Assembly (NCBI GenBank): GCA_944358225.1 | Contig: CALVQP010000039.1 | Location: 1-12,533, forward strand | Source: an uncultured Bacilli bacterium | GTDB lineage: Bacteria; Bacillota_I; Bacilli_A; RF39; UBA660 | Reading direction: 5' to 3' | DNA: 12,533 nucleotides | Shown here: positions 5,095 to 12,533 of the stretch, piece after piece | How the letters are laid out: each line of letters starts with the position of its first letter | How positions within the stretch are numbered: the stretch's first letter is position 1 | The notes under the pieces: model-generated | Database searches by the model: none | Seen by the model: the letters and a program-made list of their open reading frames with translations, nothing else | Told to the model about the DNA's origin: nothing | Program-made: the position numbers and the translations under genes

Positions 5095-6930
5095 ATGGAT
5101 CAACAATTAATTACAAAAATTAAAAATTTACGAGAATATTTAAAGATAACACCTTTAAGTATGGCCCAAGAATTAAATATGAGTTTTAATGATTATCAAG
5201 CTTTTGAATCAGGAGAATATATTCTTGATGATAATCGTTTACTAGCTTGTTTTAAATATTTAAAACTCGATAATATTTACGAAAAATATGTTAATATTAG
5301 TGAAAAAAACGGTCATTTAATTGATATTGATTTTATAAATAGTCAACATTTTAACTTTGGATCGGTAGTTGATTTACTAGCTTTAAAAAATCCTGTCAAA
5401 TTAGCTTTAACACATGTTGATCAAAATCAACAAAGAAGAGATTTTACTTTTTTAGATATTAAAAATTTATCTTCACAAGCTGCTAATTATTTTGAGTATT
5501 TAGGTTTAAAAAAACAAGATAAAGTTTTACTAGTTTTAAAAAGTGCTTATCAACTATGGTATATTATTCCTGCTTTACACAAATTAGGAGCAACCATTGT
5601 TCCTTCGGTTCATATGCTAAAAAAGCATGACTTCGATTACCGTATCAAAGCAGCTAATATTAAAGCGATTATCTCATTAGATGACGATAACATTTTAAAA
5701 GAACTTTCTGCTTGTCCTAGTTTTTCCCAAGTAAAAACTAAAATTACTATAAATAGTCGTAAGGCAGGTTGGCACTTTTTTGATGAAGAAATGGCTAAAT
5801 TTAGCTCTAATTACGAGGTAGCATCTGTTGATAAAGATGATCAAATGGCTATATTTTTTACATCGGGGACAACCAAAGATCCTAAAGCTGTAGTCCATTC
5901 TTTTAATTATCCTTTATCACATATCATAACTGCTAAATATTGGCAAAACGTTTCTAAAGAAGGCTTACATTATACCTTATCTGACAGTGGGTGGGCTAAA
6001 TTTTTCTGGGGTAAAATGTACGGACAATGGTTATGTGAATCGCCAGTATTTGCTTATGATTATGAAGGAAAATTTGTAAGTGAAGATTTGCTAAAAGTTT
6101 TAGAATATTATCAAGTTAATTCTTTTTGCGCTCCTGCTACTATTTATAGAATGTTATCAAAAAGTAATTTAAATAACTACGATTTATCTTCGATCAAAGA
6201 ATATACAGTAGCTGGTGAACGTTTAAGTCTTTCTGATTATGAACAATTTACGAATGTGGTAAATAAACCCATTAGGGCTGGATATGGTATGACTGAAGCT
6301 GCCCTAATATCGGCTAATTTTGTTAATAATCCTAATGATCCTACTAGTGTAGGAACTTTAAATCCAATGTATGAAACTAAGATTGGTAATTTTGAAAATA
6401 ATTTGCATCCTAAAAATGAAGGAGAACTTTTAATAAGACCTAAAAAAGAAGTTGGCTTAGCTTTAGGATATTTAAAAGATGGTCAAGTTATTTCTCCTTT
6501 GCAGGATGGATATTATCATACAAGTGATAATGTTTGTTATACTGATAATACTCAAAAATCAGAAAATACTCAAAAAGTAATGGTTATTTTAGGACGTACC
6601 GATGATTTATTTAAAAGTTCTGGCTATAAAATTTCTCCCTTAGAAATAGAAGAAGCTTTATATGAGCTACCTTTTATTGCTGAATGTGCCATTGTTGGTA
6701 TAACGGATGAAAAAGATAATATTCGCGGTAATATTATTACTGCAGCTATTCATTTAAAAGATAAAGTAGAACCAACGCCACAATTAATTACCCAAATACA
6801 GCAATATGTTAAAAGTCAAACTGGTTCCTATAAATATCCACGTAAAGTTTTATTCTTTGAAGAAGAGTTGCCAAAAACAACCAGTGGTAAAATCTCTCGT
6901 GCTGCTGTTAAAAAGAAAATACTAAGTTAA
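5095..6930 (+). CDS. Acyl-CoA synthetase-like AMP-forming enzyme with N-terminal Xre-type HTH
   Basis: This 611-residue protein fuses a Cro/C1-like helix-turn-helix (about 5-58) to a complete ANL-family adenylating enzyme (about 85-611). Adenylation motifs appear in order: P-loop FFTSGTTKDPK (254-264, with Lys261 replacing the common Gly), GYGMTEA (396-402), HTSD (475-478, usually TGD), GRTDDLFKSSGYKISP (500-515) and catalytic Lys599 in KTTSGKIS. The stretch SDSGWAKFFWGK (296-307) resembles medium-chain acyl-CoA synthetases. The expected reaction is carboxylate plus ATP to acyl-AMP, then acyl-CoA; the acid cannot be named. The enzyme half alone is near usual family length, so the HTH is an addition. 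It has its own promoter and terminator. The HTH could sense the substrate, bind its own promoter, or serve only as a fold. I have an uncertain memory of similar fusions in other Bacillota. Confidence 0.9.
   Translation: MDQQLITKIKNLREYLKITPLSMAQELNMSFNDYQAFESGEYILDDNRLLACFKYLKLDNIYEKYVNISEKNGHLIDIDFINSQHFNFGSVVDLLALKNPVKLALTHVDQNQQRRDFTFLDIKNLSSQAANYFEYLGLKKQDKVLLVLKSAYQLWYIIPALHKLGATIVPSVHMLKKHDFDYRIKAANIKAIISLDDDNILKELSACPSFSQVKTKITINSRKAGWHFFDEEMAKFSSNYEVASVDKDDQMAIFFTSGTTKDPKAVVHSFNYPLSHIITAKYWQNVSKEGLHYTLSDSGWAKFFWGKMYGQWLCESPVFAYDYEGKFVSEDLLKVLEYYQVNSFCAPATIYRMLSKSNLNNYDLSSIKEYTVAGERLSLSDYEQFTNVVNKPIRAGYGMTEAALISANFVNNPNDPTSVGTLNPMYETKIGNFENNLHPKNEGELLIRPKKEVGLALGYLKDGQVISPLQDGYYHTSDNVCYTDNTQKSENTQKVMVILGRTDDLFKSSGYKISPLEIEEALYELPFIAECAIVGITDEKDNIRGNIITAAIHLKDKVEPTPQLITQIQQYVKSQTGSYKYPRKVLFFEEELPKTTSGKISRAAVKKKILS
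6547..6576 (+). repeat. In-gene 18-nt tandem duplication
   Basis: AATACTCAAAAA occurs at 6547-6558 and again at 6565-6576, a period of 18 nt, which encodes NTQKSE followed by NTQK (residues 485-494). The duplication is in frame and lies in a surface-type stretch between the TSD and GRTDD motifs. It looks like replication slippage that left the enzyme motifs intact. Confidence 0.55.
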
Positions 6931-6962
6931 ATAATGTGCTTAAAACTAGGCACATTATTTTT
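6929..6962 (+). terminator. Intrinsic terminator after the HTH-acyl-CoA synthetase gene
   Basis: Arms AAATAATGTGC (6929-6939) and GCACATTATTT (6950-6960) form a perfect 11-bp stem with a 10-nt loop, followed by more T's. The 5' arm overlaps the last two bases of the TAA stop. It separates this gene from the addBA unit. Confidence 0.85.
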
Positions 6963-6978
6963 CTAAAAATTCCTAGTA

Positions 6979-6987
6979 TGTTATAAT
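6979..6987 (+). promoter_or_regulatory. Extended -10 promoter for the addBA operon
   Basis: TGTTATAAT is a perfect extended -10 (TGn plus TATAAT, 6982-6987). The -35 position shows only T-rich sequence (TTTTCT at 6959-6964) inside the preceding terminator's tail. The expected transcription start (about 6993-6995) falls on the ribosome site AGGTGA (6993-6998), so the leader would be only about 12 nt. Confidence 0.5.
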
Positions 6988-7005
6988 AAGTGAGGTGAAA
7001 GTAGT

Positions 7006-9384
7006 ATGAATAGCCAAAAAGAAATTATTATTACCACTAGAATAAATAAACAAGAATTAATTGCAAGTTATAAAGACTTAAATTGTCCTAAAATATATAG
7101 TTTAGAAGAATTTATAAAATTATTTTATTTTGATTATGATATAAAAACTATTGCCTACATCATGAAAAAGTATCATGTAATATATGATATAGCTCAAATT
7201 TATTTAAAAAATTTATACTTTTTAAAAGTAAAAAAATATCAATCGGCTAAATTAAATTTTTTATGTAAGTTAAAAGAAGAATTACTAGATAGTAAATATC
7301 TTTATGAAAACAAATTATTTTTAGAATTTTTAAAAGATAAACAAATAATACTTGCAAGTCTTCCTAAGACCAAAGAATTAGATATTTTAATTAAAGATTT
7401 GCAAGCCTTAACAGAAGTAAAAATAATTCCTTTGCTAAAGCCTTCTAATCAAAAATTAAATGTTTATGAATTTAAAACATTAGATGAAGAAGTAATATTT
7501 GTATCATCAGCGATATGTGATCTTCTAAAAAGTAATCATGATATTCAAAATATTTATTTATGTAATCTAAATCCTGCATATCATAAAGCCATTGAAAAAT
7601 ATTTTTTCATGTATAACATTCCCGTTACTTTAAATAACTCTCAAAGTATTTATAGTACCTATATATGTAACGTCTTTTTTAGAAGTTTTGATACTTCCCA
7701 TGATTTAAATATAGCTTTAGAAAATTCTAAACGGATAGTAAAAACACCTTCTGATCAAGAAGTATATAATAAAATAGTACAAATAGTTAATAATCATATT
7801 ATTATTGAAAACGAAGCTTTTTTTCCTGAAATTTTAAAAACGATTATGCAAAAAACCTATTTAGAGCCCGATGATATCAAATTTTCGGTACACGAAGTTT
7901 CTTTGGAACATAATTTTCAACCAAACGATTATGTTTTCATCTTAGGTTTTAATCAAGGAAGTATTCCTCGCGTTTATCAAGATATCGATTATTTAAACAA
8001 TAAAGAATTAGAAGAAGCTCATTTAACTCCTATTATCCTAAAACAACAATTAGAAAACAAGCGCATTAAAAATCTTTTAAATTTTTTACCCAATGTGAGT
8101 ATTTCTTATAAATTAGCTGATGAAGAACAAAATTATACTGTTTCTAATCTCATTAGTGATTTAGATGTAAATATTATTAAAGACTTAAAACCTACGTTTA
8201 AACACTCTAATCTTTACAATCAAATACTACTAAATAGCTTAAAAGATGAATTTAATAAATATGGTAAAACTAGCAATACTTTGTATTTACTAAATAATAA
8301 TTATCCAAGTCTTTATAATACTTATAGTCATAATTTCACAAAAATAAATTCTAATATTTTAAAAAAGTATTTAAATAATGAACTAACATTATCCTATAGT
8401 ACTTTAGACAAATATTATCGTTGCCCATATTCTTATTATTTAGCCAACATTTTAAAGCTTAACGTTTATGAGAATACTTTCTTTCAAGAAATTGGTAACA
8501 TTTTTCATAACATTTTACAACATTATAATCACGATCTTGAAAAATTTGATACTTTGTGGCAAAATGCCTTACAAAATAGTAATTATGAGTTTAATGCCAA
8601 AGAATTATTTTTCTTAAAAAAATTAAAACAAGAATTAAAATTCGTTTTAGAAACGATAACTAATCAAGAAAAATTTACGATGTTACACGATGAATTACAT
8701 GAACAAAAATTAAAAACCACCTTTAATATTGATGGTGTAAATGTATCTTTTGTCGGTATTGTTGATAAAATTAAATACCAACTTACTAAAAATACAACTA
8801 CTGCTGCTATCATTGACTATAAAACGGGTAGTGCCAAAATTGACTTACCTTTATCTTTTTATGGCATAAATATGCAACTACCAATTTATTTATACTTAGT
8901 CAAAAATAATCCTAAGTTACAAAATTTACAGATAGCGGGGATATATTTACAAAAAATTTTAAATAATGAAATATCTGGCAGTAAAAACTACATTGAGGAA
9001 AAGAAAAACAATCTTTTATTACAAGGGTATTCTCTTGATGATCCAAGTGTTTTAAGTGTCTTTGATACCTCATATAAAGATAGTAATATTATTAAAAGTC
9101 TCAAACTAAAAAACGACGGATCATTTTATTCCTATTCTAAAGTGTTATCATCTTCCCAGTTTGATTGTCTATATGAACTTGCCCAGAAAAAAATAAAAGA
9201 GGGAGCAAGGCTAATTTTAAACGCGCAGTTTAGTATTTCACCTAAGAAAATAGGCAAGGATAATTTGGGATGTAAATATTGTAAATTTCAAGATATATGT
9301 TATATGCAAGCTCAAGATGAAGAAATATTACTTCCGCTTAGCTTAGAAGAATTTTTTCAAGGAGGAACCAATGGGATGGACTAA
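7006..9384 (+). CDS. addB: AddB-type subunit of the AddAB helicase-nuclease, short form without Walker A
   Basis: This 792-residue protein should partner AddA in resecting double-strand breaks for RecA. The C-terminal PD-(D/E)XK nuclease is intact: His501 in GNIFHNIL, Asp587 in GIVDKI, Asp604 and Lys606 in IIDYKTG, and Gln624. The Fe-S staple cysteines have AddB spacing: Cys473 far upstream, then Cys756-x2-Cys759-x5-Cys765. YVFILGFNQGSIPR (309-322) matches the helicase-like core of AddB. The N-terminus (KEIIITTRINKQ) has no GxxGxGKT, so this subunit probably neither hydrolyses ATP nor translocates. It is about 370 residues shorter than the roughly 1166-residue Bacillus protein, so the loss is mainly in the helicase-like part. 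AGGTGA lies 7 nt before the ATG. It leads the operon with addA and an SDR gene. Confidence 0.9.
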   Translation: MNSQKEIIITTRINKQELIASYKDLNCPKIYSLEEFIKLFYFDYDIKTIAYIMKKYHVIYDIAQIYLKNLYFLKVKKYQSAKLNFLCKLKEELLDSKYLYENKLFLEFLKDKQIILASLPKTKELDILIKDLQALTEVKIIPLLKPSNQKLNVYEFKTLDEEVIFVSSAICDLLKSNHDIQNIYLCNLNPAYHKAIEKYFFMYNIPVTLNNSQSIYSTYICNVFFRSFDTSHDLNIALENSKRIVKTPSDQEVYNKIVQIVNNHIIIENEAFFPEILKTIMQKTYLEPDDIKFSVHEVSLEHNFQPNDYVFILGFNQGSIPRVYQDIDYLNNKELEEAHLTPIILKQQLENKRIKNLLNFLPNVSISYKLADEEQNYTVSNLISDLDVNIIKDLKPTFKHSNLYNQILLNSLKDEFNKYGKTSNTLYLLNNNYPSLYNTYSHNFTKINSNILKKYLNNELTLSYSTLDKYYRCPYSYYLANILKLNVYENTFFQEIGNIFHNILQHYNHDLEKFDTLWQNALQNSNYEFNAKELFFLKKLKQELKFVLETITNQEKFTMLHDELHEQKLKTTFNIDGVNVSFVGIVDKIKYQLTKNTTTAAIIDYKTGSAKIDLPLSFYGINMQLPIYLYLVKNNPKLQNLQIAGIYLQKILNNEISGSKNYIEEKKNNLLLQGYSLDDPSVLSVFDTSYKDSNIIKSLKLKNDGSFYSYSKVLSSSQFDCLYELAQKKIKEGARLILNAQFSISPKKIGKDNLGCKYCKFQDICYMQAQDEEILLPLSLEEFFQGGTNGMD
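9359..9365 (+). promoter_or_regulatory. Strong ribosome binding site for addA inside addB
   Basis: AAGGAGG lies 5 nt before the addA ATG and within the last codons of addB. It decides the 9371 start and supports translational coupling, since ribosomes finishing addB at 9384 cover this site. Confidence 0.85.
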
Positions 9385-12300
9385 ACAACAACAACAAGCC
9401 ATAGATACTAGTGATACTAGCATAATCGTTTCCGCGGGAGCGGGTAGTGGAAAAACCGCTGTTTTAACTGCTCGCGTACTCCGACTTTTACAAAGTGGCA
9501 TTCATATTAATGAACTATTAATTTTAACCTTTACAAAAGCAGCCGCTGGGGAAATGAAAGAACGTATTTTAAAAACGATTAAAAAAAATCCTGATTTAAA
9601 AGAAGAACAACTTTTAATTGATCAAGCTTATATTACTACATTTGATTCTTTTGCGTTAGCTGTTTTAAAAAAATATCATTATCTACTAAACTTAAAAAAA
9701 GATATTTCTATTAGTGAACAGTCGATAATATCTCTTAAAAAAAAGGAAATATTAGAAGAAATATTTTTAGAATTTTATGAAAAACAACCTGCTGATTTTT
9801 GTGCATTAATTAATGATTTTTGTACTAAAGATGATGAGGCTATTAAACAAAGTATTTTAAAAATAGCTGATATCATTAACGCTTTACCCAATAAAGATGA
9901 ATATTTAAAAAATTATTCTTCTAATTATCAAACTCAGGAATTTATTGACCAAATTCTTTCTGATTATGAAAAATCTTTAAAAAAGATAATTCTAAATATA
10001 AAATATTTAAAAGAAGAACTATATTTTTTAGTTGATAACAATTATCAAGAAAAATGTGAAGAAGTATTAAAAAAAATAGAAAACTTTTCTTCACTAGAAG
10101 AGTTAGAAAGAACATGTTCCAATATTAAATTGCCGGCTTTAAAAAAAGGTAGTGCGCAAGAAATAAAAGAAGCCAAAGATAATTTAAAAAAAGAAATAGA
10201 TAATTTAAAAGATACTGTTTTAACTTTTAAAAGCGCTGAAAATATTACTTATGATTTAAAAGAATCTTATAAATATCAAAATATAATTATAACTATCACT
10301 CAATATTTCTTAAATAGATTAAACACCTATAAACGTACCCATGATATTTATGATTTTACCGATGTAGCCTTATTAGCTATTAAAATATTAAAAGAAAATG
10401 AATTTGCTCGTTTAGAATTAAAAGAATCTTTTAAAGAAATAATGATTGATGAATATCAAGATACTAATGATATTCAAGAAACATTCATCTCTTTAATATC
10501 ATCTAATAATGTTTACATGGTTGGTGATATAAAGCAAAGTATTTATCGTTTTCGTAATGCTAATCCTTATATTTTCAAAAATAAATATGATAACTATACT
10601 AAAGGCCAAAATGGTTTAAAAATTGACTTAGTCCAAAACTTTCGTAGTCGTAAAGAAGTTTTAGACAATATTAACTCATTATTTAACTTAATTATGGATC
10701 TTGATTTAGGTGGTGCTGACTATACTAATTCCCACCAAATGGTTTTTGGTAATACCTCTTATATAGAAGAGGGACTAACTTCTTATGACTATAATTTTAA
10801 AATTTTAGAGTATGATCCTAAAGATTCTAAATATAGTAAAGAAGAAATAGAAATATTTACGATCGGCTTAGATATAAAAAAGAAAATTGCTGATAAATTC
10901 CAAGTATTTGATAAAGATAAAAAAATATTAAAAGATATAACTTATAATGATTTTGTCATTTTAATAGATCGAACTACAGATTTTGATCTTTATAAAAAAA
11001 TATTTGAGTATCTAGGAATTCCTCTATCTGTATATAAAGATGAAAAATTAACTGACTCAACTGATTTATATATTTTAAAAAGTATGATAACTTTCCTTGT
11101 TAAAATATATCTTCAAGAATATGATTTAGAATTTAAATATGCTTTTGTAAGCCTTGCTAGAAGTTACTTGTTTAATTTAGATGATGAAAAAATATTTACA
11201 ATCATTACGCAAAATCAAATCTTTGATACCCCAATTTATAAATTAGGTCAAAAACTAGCTGATTTAGTACCGTCTTCATCTATTAATGAGTTATTAAAAC
11301 AAATAATCTTAGAAACTAATTGGTATGAAAAACTTCTTACTATTAATAATATTAATCTTTCATTAATTAGACTCAGTAAACTAACTGATATTGCTATAAA
11401 TCTATCTACCTTAGGCTATAATATCATAACATTTAAAGATTACTTAACTGAACTACTTGAAAAAAAAGAAGTTATGAAATTTAATCCGCCGCTTGAAGAT
11501 AATAACTCTGTTAAAATAATGACTATTCATAAATCTAAAGGTTTAGAATATCCCATTTGTTATTTTAGTGGTTTATATAAAGAATTTAATATTAGTGATT
11601 TAAAAGAAAAAATAATGTATGATAAAAAATATGGTTTGATTACGCCAATCTTTAAAGAAGGTATGCAAGAAACAATTTTAAAATATTTAGCTAAACAAAA
11701 TTATTTAGAAGAAGAAATATCCGAAAAAATTAGACTTTTTTATGTAGCTTTAACTCGTGCCAAAGAACACATGATACTTCTTTTGCCGACAACCAAAAAA
11801 GAATATGCTAGCTATAATGGTAAAGTTCCTTTAAATGTTCGTATAAATTATAAGAGTATTGCCCATATGTTATATTCTACTAAGAAAAATCTAAAAAAAT
11901 ATTATGAACAAATTGATCTATCTAAGTTATCTCTAACAAAAGATTACTTAAAACCTAAAGAAAATTTAGATAATTTAAAATTAGAAAAAACCAGTTTTCT
12001 AGAAGTAGTGGAATTACCCAAATATGATTTGGATTTAACTATAAAAAAACAATTTTCTAAAACAAATAATAAGTTAATTAATAAAGAAACTTATAATAAT
12101 TTACAGTTTGGAACTAAAGCTCATCAAATTTTAGAATTATTAGATTTTAAAAATCCTAATTGGTCTTTAATAGAAAATAATTTTTTAAAAAATAAAATCA
12201 AAAAATTTTTAGAGCAACCCCTTTTAAAAAACTTGAATCAAGCTAATATTTATAAAGAATATGAATTTATTTTTGAACAAGATTGTGTTAAATATCATGG

Positions 12301-12493
12301 GATTATTGACTTAATATTAGAATATCCTGATTATATTGATATAATTGATTATAAATTAAAAGAAATTCAAGATGAAAACTATATTAAACAATTAACTAGT
12401 TATCAAAATTATATAAAAAAAATTACGAATAAACCGGTATATATATACTTATATTCTTTAATTTCAGAAAATATGGAGAGGATAGAATCATGA
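9371..12493 (+). CDS. addA: AddA subunit of the AddAB helicase-nuclease
   Basis: This 1040-residue UvrD-family helicase carries a RecB-type nuclease domain. Helicase motifs are complete: Q-motif WTKQQQQAI (3-11), Walker A SAGAGSGKT (21-29), Ia TFTKAAAGEMKERI (53-66), Walker B with Asp360-Glu361 and QDT, motif III GDIKQSIYRFR (385-395), IV QNFRSR (422-427), V VKIMTIHKSKGLEYP (714-728) and VI RLFYVALTRAKEH (788-800). The nuclease has His918 in FGTKAHQIL, Asp980 in GIID, Asp993 and Lys995 in IIDYK, and Gln1007. It is shorter than the roughly 1230-residue Bacillus AddA, but no motif is missing. With AddB it unwinds and degrades DNA ends and loads RecA. The start overlaps addB by 14 nt and has a strong AAGGAGG. 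It ends in TGA, the only non-TAA stop among the seven complete genes, overlapping the next ATG. Confidence 0.96.
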   Translation: MGWTKQQQQAIDTSDTSIIVSAGAGSGKTAVLTARVLRLLQSGIHINELLILTFTKAAAGEMKERILKTIKKNPDLKEEQLLIDQAYITTFDSFALAVLKKYHYLLNLKKDISISEQSIISLKKKEILEEIFLEFYEKQPADFCALINDFCTKDDEAIKQSILKIADIINALPNKDEYLKNYSSNYQTQEFIDQILSDYEKSLKKIILNIKYLKEELYFLVDNNYQEKCEEVLKKIENFSSLEELERTCSNIKLPALKKGSAQEIKEAKDNLKKEIDNLKDTVLTFKSAENITYDLKESYKYQNIIITITQYFLNRLNTYKRTHDIYDFTDVALLAIKILKENEFARLELKESFKEIMIDEYQDTNDIQETFISLISSNNVYMVGDIKQSIYRFRNANPYIFKNKYDNYTKGQNGLKIDLVQNFRSRKEVLDNINSLFNLIMDLDLGGADYTNSHQMVFGNTSYIEEGLTSYDYNFKILEYDPKDSKYSKEEIEIFTIGLDIKKKIADKFQVFDKDKKILKDITYNDFVILIDRTTDFDLYKKIFEYLGIPLSVYKDEKLTDSTDLYILKSMITFLVKIYLQEYDLEFKYAFVSLARSYLFNLDDEKIFTIITQNQIFDTPIYKLGQKLADLVPSSSINELLKQIILETNWYEKLLTINNINLSLIRLSKLTDIAINLSTLGYNIITFKDYLTELLEKKEVMKFNPPLEDNNSVKIMTIHKSKGLEYPICYFSGLYKEFNISDLKEKIMYDKKYGLITPIFKEGMQETILKYLAKQNYLEEEISEKIRLFYVALTRAKEHMILLLPTTKKEYASYNGKVPLNVRINYKSIAHMLYSTKKNLKKYYEQIDLSKLSLTKDYLKPKENLDNLKLEKTSFLEVVELPKYDLDLTIKKQFSKTNNKLINKETYNNLQFGTKAHQILELLDFKNPNWSLIENNFLKNKIKKFLEQPLLKNLNQANIYKEYEFIFEQDCVKYHGIIDLILEYPDYIDIIDYKLKEIQDENYIKQLTSYQNYIKKITNKPVYIYLYSLISENMERIES
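12475..12481 (+). promoter_or_regulatory. Ribosome binding site of the SDR gene inside addA
   Basis: GGAGAGG ends 8 nt before the ATG at 12490. Together with the ATGA overlap of stop and start, it supports reading ATG 12490 as a genuine, translationally coupled start. Confidence 0.75.
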
Positions 12494-12533
12494 AAACAGT
12501 ATTAATAACAGGAGGATCAAAAGGATTAGGTAA
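12490..12533 (+). CDS. Short-chain dehydrogenase/reductase, N-terminus only (cut by window edge)
   Basis: Fourteen complete codons are visible, encoding MKTVLITGGSKGLG. This is the first beta strand and TGxxxGxG nucleotide-binding loop of the classical short-chain dehydrogenase/reductase Rossmann fold, so an NAD(P)-dependent oxidoreductase is likely. Substrate and pathway cannot be read from so little; FabG-like or oxidoreductase roles are all open. The ATG overlaps the addA TGA in an ATGA arrangement and is preceded by GGAGAGG, so it belongs to the addBA transcript. Confidence 0.75.
   Translation, partial: MKTVLITGGSKGLG

Noticed and set aside
5695..5898. 67-codon open frame on the minus strand
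   Set aside because: It is antisense to the acyl-CoA synthetase gene just before and through its P-loop; no ribosome site or family signature.
3601..6930. Novel multi-gene defence island
   Set aside because: The LigD-like and acyl-CoA synthetase genes have separate promoters and terminators. No toxin, restriction, Cas or retron hallmark is visible.
12490..12533. Mycoplasma genetic code (TGA as Trp)
   Set aside because: All large frames are uninterrupted under the standard code with Trp encoded by TGG. Reading the addA TGA as Trp would add only a few codons before TAA and lose the coupled SDR start.

Overview
The window is strongly AT-rich chromosomal DNA with seven complete protein genes, one gene cut by the right edge, and a probable small RNA gene near the left edge. 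The gene content suggests a low-GC Bacillota: an AddAB-type (not RecBCD) recombination nuclease, a membrane-anchored VanY-type peptidoglycan carboxypeptidase, and AGGAGG-like ribosome binding sites at most genes. All reading frames run full length under the standard code with Trp as TGG, and the VanY-type enzyme implies a wall. A classical code-4 Mycoplasma is therefore unlikely. An uncultured gut Bacilli lineage with small genomes (RF39- or Erysipelotrichales-like) would fit, but that placement is inference.

Left part (1-2770). Bases 1-459 hold no protein gene. They contain a promoter-like sequence (95-123), a run of locally paired stems (131-290) and a strong hairpin with a T tract (294-344). 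This looks like an orphan structured RNA of about 215 nt. A second strong, bidirectional terminator follows (419-457). Two minus-strand genes read towards it: a membrane-anchored Ig-like/VanY D,D-carboxypeptidase (1508-2665), then an S41-family serine peptidase without PDZ domain or signal peptide (460-1464). They probably form one transcript.

Middle part (2771-6960). A divergent promoter region separates the minus-strand pair from plus-strand genes. First is a conserved-looking protein of unknown function with a coiled coil and a four-cysteine C-terminus (2771-3559). Next is a LigD-like protein with the 3'-phosphoesterase and primase/polymerase domains but no ligase domain (3601-4998), ended by a terminator at 5005-5031. 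Then comes a single-gene unit with its own promoter and terminator (5095-6930): an acyl-CoA synthetase-like enzyme with an N-terminal Xre-type helix-turn-helix.

Right part (6961-12533). An extended -10 promoter precedes a tightly packed operon: a short AddB without a Walker A motif (7006-9384), AddA (9371-12493, overlapping addB by 14 nt) and the start of a short-chain dehydrogenase/reductase (from 12490, ATGA overlap with addA). AddA and AddB should form the double-strand-break resection helicase-nuclease. The PE-POL protein is also an end-processing enzyme, so two DNA-end-repair activities lie within about 8 kb, although in separate transcription units. No mobile element, CRISPR array, tRNA or rRNA was seen.
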